A stretch of DNA of 40,842 nucleotides from Hyphomicrobiaceae bacterium (GTDB lineage Bacteria; Pseudomonadota; Alphaproteobacteria; Rhizobiales; Hyphomicrobiaceae): positions 1 to 40,842 of the forward strand of contig JAJFHG010000039.1 of NCBI GenBank assembly GCA_021775735.1. The letters are read 5' to 3'. This document shows, piece after piece, positions 26,472-35,799 of this stretch. The notes under the pieces are model-generated. The model saw only the letters and a program-made list of their open reading frames with translations, made no database searches and had not been told where the DNA came from. Position 1 is the stretch's first letter. Each line of letters starts with the position of its first letter. The position numbers and the translations under genes were made by a program.

Positions 26472-27509
26472 TTAGGAAATCCAGCCCATTAATTCACGAC
26501 GCACCACGGCTTCAATAACATCAATACCTTCTTTACTGTCATTGAGAGCGGGCAGGTAGGCAAAGTGTTCGCCACCATGTTCTTCAAAAATTTCACGGTT
26601 CTCCCCGTCAAGTTCTTCCAGGGTTTCCAGGCAGTCGGCTGAGAAGCCTGGTGCAACAAGCGCCAGCTTTTTGATGCCGTCCTTGGCGAGACGTTCAACC
26701 GTTTTGTCGGTGTAGGGTTGTAACCACGGATCATTGCCAAAACGCGATTGAAATGTTGTCAGCCATTTATCGGGTTCAATGCCGAGCTTCTCACGCACCA
26801 GCCGTGAAGTCTTCTGGCAATGACAATGATACGGGTCGCCTTTGTCAAAATACTTTTGTGGCATGCCGTGGAAGGTTGCGATGATCTTTTCTGGTTCAAA
26901 ATCAAGATTTGCAAGGCCATAGCGAACGCTTTTCGCGATCGCTTTTATATAGGCAGGCTCATCGTGATAGGCTGGTGCAACACGTACAGACGGTTGCCAG
27001 CGCATTTTCATCAACGCTTTGAACGCATCATCACAAGCTGTGGCTGACGTGGCGGCTGCATACTGTGGATAGAGCGGCATCAGCAAAATGCGATCGCAGC
27101 CTTGTTTGAACAGCGCATCAATGCGGCTCTCGGTTGATGGGTTGGCGTACCGCATCGCCCAATCGACAATGACCTCCGGTTGGCGTTCAAAGCGCTCTTG
27201 AAGCGCGTTGGCCTGCCCACGTGTGATTGTTTTGAGAGGCCCTTCGTCTTTTTCCGTATTCCATATCGTTTGATAGTCGCGGCCTTTGGGGCCAGGACGC
27301 TTTGTGAGAATGATCAGATTGAGGATCGGCCACCACTTCCAGGTTGGCTCTTCAATGACACGTTTATCTGACAAGAATTGCTTGAGATAGCGGCGCATTG
27401 ACCAATAGTCTGTACCATCCGGCGTACCAAGATTGAGCAGCAGTACGCCGATCTTTCCATGCGCAACTGCGGGATGGTCTTTTGGCCAGTTGGCCGGTGT
27501 ATTGGTCAT
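26472..27509 (-). CDS. hemH: Ferrochelatase
   Basis: 345 residues from the ATG at 27507-27509. The frame extends to a TTG at 27584 without support. HemH inserts Fe2+ into protoporphyrin IX, the last step of protoheme synthesis, at the cytoplasmic face of the inner membrane. Visible are GVLLLNLGTPDGTDYWSMRR, LLMPLYPQYAAATSA, the catalytic His214 in ATFHGMP, the QKTSRLVREKLG segment, FQSRFGNDPWLQPYTD, and VAPGFSADCLETLEEL with the conserved Glu. No terminal Cys cluster of the [2Fe-2S] type is seen. The neighbouring minus-strand gene ends 226 bases upstream, so it probably has its own promoter. Confidence 0.96.
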   Translation of the reverse strand: MTNTPANWPKDHPAVAHGKIGVLLLNLGTPDGTDYWSMRRYLKQFLSDKRVIEEPTWKWWPILNLIILTKRPGPKGRDYQTIWNTEKDEGPLKTITRGQANALQERFERQPEVIVDWAMRYANPSTESRIDALFKQGCDRILLMPLYPQYAAATSATACDDAFKALMKMRWQPSVRVAPAYHDEPAYIKAIAKSVRYGLANLDFEPEKIIATFHGMPQKYFDKGDPYHCHCQKTSRLVREKLGIEPDKWLTTFQSRFGNDPWLQPYTDKTVERLAKDGIKKLALVAPGFSADCLETLEELDGENREIFEEHGGEHFAYLPALNDSKEGIDVIEAVVRRELMGWIS

Positions 27510-27735
27510 GGGGTGCTCGTGTCGTTCTCTGTACGCATTGTGGTCAAAGGATCTCGACCCAGGTTCTATCTTATTATCAGCCAATCTGGGATGGATTATG
27601 CGGCGTCTGTCGTCGCAGGGGTGTTTGAATGTTAGGTAAGGTTCACGTCCATGGTCGGCTAATCTTCAGCGCATGACCTGTGGGGCGATGTTATGCCGTA
27701 GACGAGCAAACTACTCAAGAATTGCAAAAATGAGC

Positions 27736-28701
27736 CTAGAAATCTGGTGGAGACAGGGGGCGTTGTAGCGGCAGGGCGCGCGGAAGGTTTACGGTGGTTA
27801 ATACAATACAGCCCAGTTTTTTGCGGGTCAGACTTTTTTGTTCTCCAAGACACTTGTCTTTGCCGCAATTCTCTGTGAGCGGCGCAAGGGTGCCGCATTG
27901 CGCGATCTTGGGGTGTTCGCGTCCCTCATCAGCTTTTGGTGTGTGTGCTGCACCCGCGATGGCTGGAAGCTGATAGGAGGTTTGCAGAAGTTTGTACCAG
28001 TTCTGAGTTGCCTGCCACGTTGGGCAGGGTGCACCGCCATCTGTGCAACCGTGTATCAACGCAAGCGACATCAGCCAAATGTCCGATCCGAAATGGTTGA
28101 TACGAACCGCAGTGACTGAGGGTACATTTTCTAATTTCACTTCCGGCAAATCAGCATTTGAATTTTCAACGTGGTCTTCAATTCGGATATGTCTGATGGC
28201 CCGCACGCGCAAGCGGCGCTGATAACGCACTGCAATTGCTGTGACAGGGTGCTCTACAGTGCGTCCGGTTACTGAGATTTCGTAGGCTTGGAGGTCGGCT
28301 GGCAACCGACTTAGTGGCGGTGCGTAGCGCATATAGTCGCGTGAAAGGATAAGCTTCCAATGGCGAGTTGGAAATACGCGCCTCAGTGCTCTGACATTGC
28401 GTACGCCTTGGAGCAACACAACATCGACATCAAGATTAAAGATACCCAGGCGTGTTTTTTTTGCATCGCGGCGCTCCGATCCAAAGGTGTGCCGCCAGGA
28501 CGACTTTTTTTCGTTCTTTTTGCGCGCAAAGATACTCTTTTCAGCCTGTGAGACATCCCAGGTTGCGATGCGCAGCGAGGCGGCGGACGCGTGAGGTGAT
28601 GTTATAAGGGTTGCGACCAAGACTGCCGACATCATCTGTAGCCAGGTTTTGGGATTACATTGCCCGTTTGGCCACACCCGTTTGGTCTTTGCCAGTTTCA
28701 T
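27736..28701 (-). CDS. Secreted EEP-fold protein with lost catalytic motifs
   Basis: 321 residues from the ATG at 28699-28701, with GAGG 6 bases upstream. Residues ~20-41 form a signal peptide (hydrophobic SAVLVATLIT, cleavage near ASAAS). What follows has the layout of the endonuclease/exonuclease/phosphatase superfamily: LRIATWDVS where active members have TWN, DVDVVLLQGVRN where they have LQEV (Gly99 in place of the metal-binding Glu), a middle strand WLMSLALIHGC followed by PCPTWQATQNWYKLL as in the secreted branch (paired Cys), and PAIAGAAHT where GDFN is expected. The C-terminal catalytic SDH is not seen. I infer a pseudoenzyme or binding protein. It lies between hemH and DUF1499. Confidence 0.65.
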   Translation of the reverse strand: MKLAKTKRVWPNGQCNPKTWLQMMSAVLVATLITSPHASAASLRIATWDVSQAEKSIFARKKNEKKSSWRHTFGSERRDAKKTRLGIFNLDVDVVLLQGVRNVRALRRVFPTRHWKLILSRDYMRYAPPLSRLPADLQAYEISVTGRTVEHPVTAIAVRYQRRLRVRAIRHIRIEDHVENSNADLPEVKLENVPSVTAVRINHFGSDIWLMSLALIHGCTDGGAPCPTWQATQNWYKLLQTSYQLPAIAGAAHTPKADEGREHPKIAQCGTLAPLTENCGKDKCLGEQKSLTRKKLGCIVLTTVNLPRALPLQRPLSPPDF

Positions 28702-28975
28702 CAAAACCTCAAAGCGATGCTTATGGTTGGCATTTGGCGCATCGTGGTGGTCGCCGCCAGTCCGGGCCAAACGACATAATACACGGTCTGATCTAAGGTG
28801 ATTTGATGCGCGCTGCCTATCTTAATTTCATCGCTTGGGTGCGTTAAAGCCCGGAATAGTGGCATGTGGCAGAAGGATGTCCGGTGAACCTGTGCCCCGC
28901 AGGGACGTTGGTTGGTGCACAGGCCTATGGTAAGAGGGGCGCAATGCAACTTCGAGATTGTAAAAAAAATCGACT

Positions 28976-29953
28976 ATGAGACGTGTCCTCACATCCCCAT
29001 CGCTCGCCATTAGCCGCTGGACCCGCTCCGTGGCAGGCTTCGCTTTGTTGTTACTCATCGCAGCTTTTTTTCTGCATCGCGTTTTTGGCATGCCGACACT
29101 GGTCGCTTTAAACTTGGCCAAACTTGCTTATCTCATCGCAGCTATTGCCCTCCTGCTTGCGTGTGCAGGTGGTTATGCCATTTGGCGGACAGGAGCTGCG
29201 GGGACCGGTAATATTGCTGTTGGCCTTGTGGTGAGCCTGGGAATTTTAATGGCACCGCCGTTGGTGCTTCAGGCGGCTTCAAAGATGCCGCAAATTAATG
29301 ACCTGACGACAGATTTCCAAACCCCGCCGCCTTTTCAGAGCATTTCCGGCATCAGACCACTTGGTGCTAATCCGGTGGCTTACCCTGGCAGCACGTTTGC
29401 CAACCAACAGCGCGTTCACTACCCGGATTTAAAGCCGTTGGTCGTGAACCGTACAGCGGCTGAAACCTATGCGCTCGTTGTTGATGCTCTGAAGCGTGAA
29501 AATCTTGCGATTGTGCGCGAGGATCCGCCCAGTGAGGATGGTTCTGATGCTGGGTATCTCGAAGCAACAGATCGCACGTTGCTGTTTGGGTTTTACGATG
29601 ATGTTGCCATCCGCGTTTCAGATATTGGTGACAGTGCGCGCATCGATATGCGCTCTGCATCTCGTTATGGTCGCCACGATTTGGGGCGCAATGCCAGGCG
29701 GTTGCGCACATTGATGCGTCAGGTTGTCGTGCGTTTGGAGGAAACCGTAACGGCTATTGAAGCTGTTGAGGCGAAGAAGAAGAAATCCAAAAAAGCTAAG
29801 ACGGATGAAACTCAGCGTCGATCGCGAGTTTCGGCGCGCAGGTCACGAGCCCGCGCGCGTGCAAAAGCTCGACGTGCGCGAGAACGGAGAGCGCGGCGGC
29901 GCCAACGACGGATTGAGGTGCCCCGCTATATATCTCCGATACCAGGCTATTGA
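28976..29953 (+). CDS. DUF1499 membrane protein with Arg-rich tail
   Basis: 325 residues. Three membrane helices lie at about residues 17-38, 46-65 and 77-102. The DUF1499 domain follows: INDLTTDFQTPPPFQ, VHYPDLKPLVVNRTAAETYA, YLEATDRTLLFGFYDDVAIR and RIDMRSASRYGRHDLGRNAR, ending near residue 260. The last ~65 residues are Lys/Arg-dense (runs such as EAKKKKSKKAK and RARARAKARRARERR), then VPRYISPIPGY. The function of DUF1499 is unknown. The 3' end overlaps the convergent metallohydrolase gene by 158 bases, exactly the part encoding most of the basic tail. Confidence 0.85.
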   Translation: MRRVLTSPSLAISRWTRSVAGFALLLLIAAFFLHRVFGMPTLVALNLAKLAYLIAAIALLLACAGGYAIWRTGAAGTGNIAVGLVVSLGILMAPPLVLQAASKMPQINDLTTDFQTPPPFQSISGIRPLGANPVAYPGSTFANQQRVHYPDLKPLVVNRTAAETYALVVDALKRENLAIVREDPPSEDGSDAGYLEATDRTLLFGFYDDVAIRVSDIGDSARIDMRSASRYGRHDLGRNARRLRTLMRQVVVRLEETVTAIEAVEAKKKKSKKAKTDETQRRSRVSARRSRARARAKARRARERRARRRQRRIEVPRYISPIPGY

Positions 29954-30704
29954 TTGTGGACCTGCCGTTTCGGATCGCATTGAGGATTGCTTGTTCGCGC
30001 ATTTTTCGATGCAGCAGGTAGGCACGTACAGCGCGACGTGGTTTTTCAAGTCTGCCGCCATGGCCAGGCAGGAACAACTCGTCGGTGCGCTCCAATAGTT
30101 TTTCTAACGATTTGATATAGTCTGCCATACTGCCTTCAGGCGGTGCAATCACAGACGTGTTCCACGACATGACATGGTCGCCTGAAAAAAGAATTTTCTG
30201 GGCATTAAGCGCTAAGCAGAGGTGGTCTGGTGCATGGCCAGGTGTGTGCACGGCGTCTAATTGCCAATCCTCTCCCTCAATCTGATCCCCATCTTTGATG
30301 TCCTCGTCGGGAACAAAATCAAGATCAATAAATGCGCGGCCTGTTGGCGTGTTAGCGGTCATGCCGCGCAGCGAGCGTGTACCGTCAAAGGCACATGTTA
30401 TAGCCCCTGTTGCCCGCTTCAGCGCCAGCGTGCCGTCTACATGATCGCGGTGGCGGTGTGTAATGAAAATATGGGTGATCGGTTTGCCGCCTGCCGCCTG
30501 CACAATCGCTTCGCGATGAGCCACATCGTCTGGACCTGGATCAATAACAGCCAGGGCGTTGGTGCCTATAAGGTATGTATTTGTGCCGTGAAAGGTCAGA
30601 GGTCCGCCATTATTCGCAACAACTCGTCTGACGCCCGGCGCCATATTGCTTGGTTTGCCATGGGTGAACGCCATATCCGTTTTGAAAGTCAGCGTATCGG
30701 CCAT
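29796..30704 (-). CDS. Metallo-beta-lactamase-fold hydrolase (LACTB2-like)
   Basis: 302 residues, ATG at 30702-30704. The zinc site is THRHRDHVDG (His83, His85, Asp87, His88), with further ligands in HTPGHAPDHLCL and FSGDHVMSW, and GHG near 215. The C-terminal ~80 residues form the winged-helix-like tail (HRKMREQAILNAIRNGRSTI, then SLVSEIYSG) found in LACTB2-type proteins, some of which cut single-stranded RNA, while others act on thioesters or small esters. No signal peptide is seen, so it is cytoplasmic. It follows the DASS transporter on the same strand at 39 bases, so the two may share a transcript. Confidence 0.88.
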   Translation of the reverse strand: MADTLTFKTDMAFTHGKPSNMAPGVRRVVANNGGPLTFHGTNTYLIGTNALAVIDPGPDDVAHREAIVQAAGGKPITHIFITHRHRDHVDGTLALKRATGAITCAFDGTRSLRGMTANTPTGRAFIDLDFVPDEDIKDGDQIEGEDWQLDAVHTPGHAPDHLCLALNAQKILFSGDHVMSWNTSVIAPPEGSMADYIKSLEKLLERTDELFLPGHGGRLEKPRRAVRAYLLHRKMREQAILNAIRNGRSTINSLVSEIYSGAPQSVVGAAALSVLAHVELLHARGLVTCAPKLAIDAEFHPS

Positions 30705-30743
30705 TGTGAGGCGTTGCCTTTGTTAGGACTTCTCGTGTGTCGT

Positions 30744-32225
30744 TTAGTGAAGGGACAAGCCGAACACAGCACTTGCAAGCCAATAGCCTGCACTGAAACA
30801 TACAGCAATCGAGATGATGTTAAGCCAGATGCCGGTGCTGACCATATCGGTGATGTGGACATCCTTATGGGAAAATACAATGGCGTTGGGGGCTGTTGCA
30901 ACGGGCATCATGAAGGCCATGGAGGCACCAAGAGTAACCGGGATCATCAAGGATCTGGGGTCATGCCCCATGCCAACAGCGATCGCACCAAGAATAGGAA
31001 GAAATGTTGCAGCCGATGCTGTGTTCGATGTGATCTCCGTGAGAAACACAATCAAGGCTGTCGCAAGGAGCACGAATATCCAAAGGCTGTATTGGCTTAA
31101 ACCTGACATTGATGCGCCAATGGCTTGAGCGAGGCCGCTTGAGGCAAACGCGGATGCAATTGCAAGTCCACCACCAAGCATCAATAGGACGCCCCACGGG
31201 ATGTCACGCGTACTTTCCCAATTCATCAAAAACTCCAGTTTATCGAGCCGGTGCGGCAAAGCGAAGAGCAACAGCGCTGCAATGATGGCCACGGATGTGT
31301 CGCTGAAGGGTACGCCAAATGATTTTGCGATTGCTTTGCCGAAAATCCAGCCAAAAGCAGCGAGCAGAAAAATGCAGAGCACCATTTTTTCGTTGCGGCG
31401 CATTATGCCCAGTTCAGACAGTGATGACACGACGGTGGCGCTTCCAGTGGAGTTATTAGAATCTGCAACCGGATAGAGAAATTTTGTCAGCACAGTCCAT
31501 GTAATCGGGAGCATCACTAGGATGACTGGCACGCCAAAGGTCATCCAGGTTCCGAAGTCAATTTCGATGTTGTAGGTGTCTTGCAGAATGGAGGCGAGCA
31601 GGGCGTTGGGAGGAGTGCCAATCGGTGTCCCAACGCCACCGATGGAGGCGGAATATGCGATTGCCAGCATCAGAGCGACACTGAAGTTGCGCTGGGGTAG
31701 GCCATCGCTTGCTGTCTCCTTGTGCAATTGAATGACGGGGAGAGCAACAGAGAACATCATGATCGTTGTTGCAGTGTTGGAGATCCACATCGACAAGAAT
31801 GCGGTTGCTAACATGAACCCTGCGATGATCATCGCAGGGCTGGTGCCAACAAAATTGATGATGTTGAGCGCAATACGTCGGTGTAGGCCTGAGCGCTGCA
31901 TGGCAGCGGCCAATATGAAACCTCCAAGAAACATTAAAAGAAGCGGATGAGCGTAACTGGCAGCGATGGTTTTTAGATCGCCAATACCAAGTGCCGGGAA
32001 AAATGGGATCGGAATGAGCGCCGTTGCTGGAATGGGGATGGCTTCAGTGAGCCACCAAATGACAATCCATAGCGTGATGGCGACAACGTTCCAAGCTGGC
32101 ACCGAGAGGCTGCCAGGCGGCGGCAGCATGAGCAGCACGACTGCAATAAGAGGCCCAGCCATGATGGAGAGCAGGTGCCAACGTGTTTTTGTGCTGTCCG
32201 ATGTTGGGGATGTTTCATCATCCAT
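30744..32225 (-). CDS. DASS-family sodium/anion symporter (SLC13-like)
   Basis: 493 residues with ATG at 32223-32225. About 11-12 membrane helices. The two diagnostic SNT hairpin motifs are present: MWISNTATTIMM with the following SIGGVGTPIGTPPNALL, and LTEITSNTASAATFLPI with VATAPNAIVFSHK. The family imports dicarboxylates, citrate, sulfate or similar anions with Na+. The substrate is not fixed by the sequence. The hydrophilic N-terminus is short. It is the first gene of a minus-strand pair with the metallohydrolase, and divergent from the DUF2161 gene by about 200 bases. Confidence 0.92.
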   Translation of the reverse strand: MDDETSPTSDSTKTRWHLLSIMAGPLIAVVLLMLPPPGSLSVPAWNVVAITLWIVIWWLTEAIPIPATALIPIPFFPALGIGDLKTIAASYAHPLLLMFLGGFILAAAMQRSGLHRRIALNIINFVGTSPAMIIAGFMLATAFLSMWISNTATTIMMFSVALPVIQLHKETASDGLPQRNFSVALMLAIAYSASIGGVGTPIGTPPNALLASILQDTYNIEIDFGTWMTFGVPVILVMLPITWTVLTKFLYPVADSNNSTGSATVVSSLSELGIMRRNEKMVLCIFLLAAFGWIFGKAIAKSFGVPFSDTSVAIIAALLLFALPHRLDKLEFLMNWESTRDIPWGVLLMLGGGLAIASAFASSGLAQAIGASMSGLSQYSLWIFVLLATALIVFLTEITSNTASAATFLPILGAIAVGMGHDPRSLMIPVTLGASMAFMMPVATAPNAIVFSHKDVHITDMVSTGIWLNIISIAVCFSAGYWLASAVFGLSLH

Positions 32226-32423
32226 GGTGCGCGCTCATCCCCCTAGGCCGCAGGTTTCGTGATATCGGCCTCTGCCAATATCTTCTCGTTTTTATCTATC
32301 AGGTTGCGCGCGGTTGGCGAACCGTCAATTTCTGTTGAGCCAGTGGAAAGGTCATCGGTCTATGCTGCGTTAAGTGTGCATGGATTGGCAAGATATGATT
32401 CGATGGGCTATCAGAGGCCGACT

Positions 32424-33116
32424 ATGGTTAAAACCCTTCGAGAAACAGAACTGTATGCGCCGATTAAGCAGTTGCTTGATGAGCAAGGCTATACGGTCAA
32501 AAGCGAGATCGGTTCGGCCGATGTTGTGGCGTGCCGAGATGAAGAAGATCCCATTATTGTGGAGATGAAAACCGGTTTTTCATTGTCTCTCTTTCATCAG
32601 GCGATTGCGCGTCAGGCCATTACCGAAAGCGTATATATAGCGGTACCACGCGGTCGTGGTCAGGCTTTTCAAAAAGCACTGAAGAGCAATCTGGGTTTGT
32701 GTAAGCGACTTGGTATCGGTCTGATGACGGTTCGGCTTAAAGATGGTCTCGTCGAAGTTCATTCTGATCCAGCACCGTTCCGCCCTCGGCTTTCCAAGCC
32801 AAAGCGTGCGCGCCTCCTGCGCGAGTTTGCCAAGCGTGTTGGAGATCCGAACACGGGAGGTGCAACCCGGAGCGGATTGATGACGGCGTATCGTCAGGAC
32901 GCCCTCAAATGTTTGCATTTTCTCAACACCAATGGAGCAACGAAAGCATCAAAGGTTGCCGCGGCTTGTAATGTGGAAAACGCGCGCCGTCTCATGGCGG
33001 ATGATCACTATGGATGGTTTGAGCGGGTTGAGACCGGGATTTATGGTTTGACGCCGAACGGACTTCAGGCGTTGAGGGACTATGCTAAAGAGCTGAAGAA
33101 ACTTGTGAAGAGATAG
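32424..33116 (+). CDS. DUF2161 PD-(D/E)xK-fold protein
   Basis: 230 residues from the ATG at 32424 (AGAGG about 7 bases upstream). The open frame starts earlier but without support. The nuclease-like core has SADVVA with Asp33, then PIIVEMKTGF with Glu47-Met-Lys49, the classic PD-(D/E)xK arrangement, followed by SLFHQAIARQAITESVYIAV. The C-terminal half has a basic stretch (RPRLSKPKRARLLREFAKR) and a winged-helix-like end (NTNGATKASKVAAACNVENA, then YGLTPNGLQALRDY). The family is widespread in alphaproteobacteria and its substrate is unknown. The neighbours are a transporter and a tRNA, with no restriction or repair partner. Confidence 0.85.
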   Translation: MVKTLRETELYAPIKQLLDEQGYTVKSEIGSADVVACRDEEDPIIVEMKTGFSLSLFHQAIARQAITESVYIAVPRGRGQAFQKALKSNLGLCKRLGIGLMTVRLKDGLVEVHSDPAPFRPRLSKPKRARLLREFAKRVGDPNTGGATRSGLMTAYRQDALKCLHFLNTNGATKASKVAAACNVENARRLMADDHYGWFERVETGIYGLTPNGLQALRDYAKELKKLVKR

Positions 33117-33307
33117 ACGCTCACGCGTTTTGTTTTAACAGACTATGCGCCATCGAAACCCCGGATATGGCCTGGAATTCGTCATATTGTGCCAAGGTAA
33201 CGGTCCAGAGCAGTGCGGCCCTGTGTTCTATTCGTGTTCATCCCGCGACACCCGGTCTAAGCCCCTTGAAACCCGGCGAAAACCCTGTAGAAGACCTTTT
33301 CCAGCGA

Positions 33308-33382
33308 TGGGGTGTAGCCAAGTGGTAAGGCACCGGTTTTTGGTATCGGCATGCGGAGGTTCGAATCCTCCCACCCCAGCCA
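33308..33382 (+). tRNA. tRNA-Gln (anticodon UUG)
   Basis: 75 bases including an encoded CCA. The acceptor arm TGGGGTG (33308-33314) pairs with CACCCCA (33372-33378), then G and CCA. The D arm TAGCCAAGTGGTAAGGCA, anticodon stem CCGGT/ATCGG with loop TTTTGGT (anticodon TTG), and T arm with TTCGAAT are complete. This is the standard bacterial tRNA-Gln, reading CAA and CAG. It sits alone between DUF2161 and the cyclase gene. Confidence 0.97.
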
Positions 33383-33602
33383 GTTTTTTGAAACGGCTCC
33401 GCCCACGCTTTCCCCTGACACCTTCGCCGATCATAGCGATACCAGCTCTAGTGGTCGCCGCGCCCCCCCGGTCTTTGGCTCGCTGCTCCTGCAACTCATC
33501 AATCGCAGTTACCTCGCGTCGACACTTTGGTATAGATCATTCTATCCGCCTCGCATCGACATTGTGTTGAGACGGATCTTTTGATCTAGGGACCTGATCG
33601 TG

Positions 33603-35795
33603 ATGCAAAGGCTTCTTCGCCACATGCAACAGCCCCACCTTATGGTGATGGGTGCCATTTTGGCTGCTGCGCTGCTGTTTCGGATTTGGGATCCGCAAGC
33701 CATCGCCGGATTGCGCTATGTGGTATTTGATACCTACCAGCGCCTAGCACCGCGCACTGTTGACCCTGACTATCCCGTTCGCATTGTTGATATTGATGAG
33801 GCATCTCTGGCAAAGATTGGTCAGTGGCCATGGCCGCGCACCAAAATGGCTGAGATTATTGCGCGTCTTAAATCCGATGGCGCACAGGTCGTGGCTCTTG
33901 ACCTTATTCTGGCGGAGCCTGACAGGTTGTCACCATCGGCATTTGCGGATTTGTTTTCAGACAATAGTGAGCTTGCGCCGTTGGCCGAAAAAGCGCGCGC
34001 GTTGCCGTCGAATGATCAACGCTTAGGGGATGTTCTCAAGGGTGCGCCCGTCGTTCTTGGTGTTTCCGGTCTTGGTATTGGAAAGCCGGTTACCGAGAAG
34101 CCCAAAGCGAGCTTTGTGGCCGCCGGCGACGATCCCAAGTTGTTCGTTCCCGGTTTTCCCAATGCAACACCTCTGCTCGCCGTTCTTGCTCAAGACGCTG
34201 CGGGTCTTGGTGGCGTCAACTGGTTGCCGGCCCATGACCAGGTCGTGCGCAGTGTGCCAACGTTGGTGCGTCTAGGAGATGAGCTTTACCCGGGCTTGGC
34301 GCTGGAAGCATTGAGGGTTGCGGGGGGCCACTCCACGATCACCATCAAATCCTCAGGTGGCAGCGGTGTTTCAGCATTCGGCCAAAAGACCGGGGTCGAG
34401 CGGGTCAAGGTCGGTTCCACTATTCTTGAAACGCGTGGCAACGGTGAACTTTATTTGCGGTTCTCGAACTCTGATCCAGGCCGCTATCTTCCCGCCCATA
34501 GGATCTTATCGGGCGCGTATGATCCAGTTGAGGTCAAAGATCGGTTGATCTTTATTGGTTCCAGCGCAACCGGTTTGATGGATTTGCGGGCAACGCCGCT
34601 TGAAGCATCCGTGCCAGGCGTTGAAGTGCACGCCCAAGCACTGGAGCAAATGCTGGCCGGGTCTTATTTGCGCCGCCCTGCCTACGCAACAGGTCTGGAG
34701 CTTAGCTTTTTACTTTTGGTGGGCTTGCTGGTTGCGTGGCTCATTCGTCGCCATGGCCCGTTGACCGCAGCGCTCATCGGTGCTGGTGCGATCTTAGCAA
34801 TCGCTGGGCTGTCATGGACCGCTTACGCCAACTCAGGTGTTCTGTTTGATCCTGTATATCCAAGCTTGTCGGTACTTGCCGTTTATCTCGCAGGCTCACT
34901 CTTTAGTTATGTCAAATCTGAGGCTGACAAAAATCGGGTGCGCTCGGCGTTTGGCCACTACGTTGCACCCCAACTCGTCGAGGAATTGGCGGAAAACCAC
35001 GACAAGCTTAAGCTTGGCGGTGAGATGCGAGAAGTCACGCTTTTGTTTTCAGACGTGCGTGGTTTTTCAAAAATTTCAGAACGCCTTGATGCCGAAGAAC
35101 TCATCCAATTCGTCAATGCACTATTCACGCCCCTCTCTGACATTATCCTGGAGGAGAAAGGCACCATTGATAAATTCATGGGTGATGCGGTGATGGCTTT
35201 TTGGAATGCCCCGGTGCGTGATGAAGCCCATGCACGTCAAGCCTGTATCACGGCACTTCGAATGACTGAGGAATTAGATCGCCTGAATACAATTTGGCGC
35301 AAAGAGGCAAAGGTATCAGGTGAGGCGTTTCAGCCGGTGCGCATTGGCATTGGTCTGAACACAGGTGACTGTTGTGTTGGTAATGTCGGTTCGCCACAGC
35401 GTTTTGACTATTCGTTGCTCGGAGATCCGGTGAACACCGCGTCGCGCTTGGAAAGCGAAACTAAGGGATATGGTGTTTCGATCATTGTGGGCGAACGTAC
35501 AGCAGAGTTGGCGGGGGAGTTTGCATTCTTGCCGATTGGCGCGATCAAGCTGAAGGGCAAAGACAACCCCGAATCTGTTTTTGCTCTGTTGGGTGATGAG
35601 GCTGTGAAGGGCCGCAGCACGTTCCAGGAATTGGTGAAACACCAAGCGGCATTGTTACAGGCGCTGGATAACAAGAATGTATCGGGAGCGCAAAAGCACT
35701 TTAAGACCTGCAAAGACATCAATTGGCCAGGCCTTGTCGGCCTCTACGATCACTATGAAGCCCAGGTCACTGCGTTGAAGTCTGCTGCACAATAG
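33603..35795 (+). CDS. CHASE2-domain class III adenylate/guanylate cyclase
   Basis: 730 residues from the ATG at 33603; GTG at 33600 is the neighbouring alternative. One membrane helix at about residues 14-32. A CHASE2 sensor domain, expected in the periplasm, covers roughly 35-340: VRIVDIDEASLAKIGQWPWP, VVALDLILAEPD, and FIGSSATGLMDLRATPLEAS. Three more helices follow at about 360-440. The cyclase domain (about 475-640) has LLFSDVRGFSKISERL with metal Asp, IDKFMGDAVMAFWNAP with the second Asp, and FDYSLLGDPVNTASRLES. It makes a cyclic nucleotide in answer to an extracytoplasmic signal; cAMP is likelier than cGMP. It is convergent with a FecR-domain gene, a partner often encoded beside CHASE2 cyclases. 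Confidence 0.92.
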   Translation: MQRLLRHMQQPHLMVMGAILAAALLFRIWDPQAIAGLRYVVFDTYQRLAPRTVDPDYPVRIVDIDEASLAKIGQWPWPRTKMAEIIARLKSDGAQVVALDLILAEPDRLSPSAFADLFSDNSELAPLAEKARALPSNDQRLGDVLKGAPVVLGVSGLGIGKPVTEKPKASFVAAGDDPKLFVPGFPNATPLLAVLAQDAAGLGGVNWLPAHDQVVRSVPTLVRLGDELYPGLALEALRVAGGHSTITIKSSGGSGVSAFGQKTGVERVKVGSTILETRGNGELYLRFSNSDPGRYLPAHRILSGAYDPVEVKDRLIFIGSSATGLMDLRATPLEASVPGVEVHAQALEQMLAGSYLRRPAYATGLELSFLLLVGLLVAWLIRRHGPLTAALIGAGAILAIAGLSWTAYANSGVLFDPVYPSLSVLAVYLAGSLFSYVKSEADKNRVRSAFGHYVAPQLVEELAENHDKLKLGGEMREVTLLFSDVRGFSKISERLDAEELIQFVNALFTPLSDIILEEKGTIDKFMGDAVMAFWNAPVRDEAHARQACITALRMTEELDRLNTIWRKEAKVSGEAFQPVRIGIGLNTGDCCVGNVGSPQRFDYSLLGDPVNTASRLESETKGYGVSIIVGERTAELAGEFAFLPIGAIKLKGKDNPESVFALLGDEAVKGRSTFQELVKHQAALLQALDNKNVSGAQKHFKTCKDINWPGLVGLYDHYEAQVTALKSAAQ

Positions 35796-35799
35796 CAAA

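Noticed and set aside
30261-31100. Plus-strand open frame of 279 codons
   Set aside because: It lies antisense to the metallohydrolase and the DASS transporter, both of which have clear family motifs. The product is Cys/His/Asn-rich without domain pattern or ribosome site.
33145-33570. Open frame of 141 codons spanning the tRNA-Gln gene
   Set aside because: It runs through a complete tRNA and has no protein-like features.
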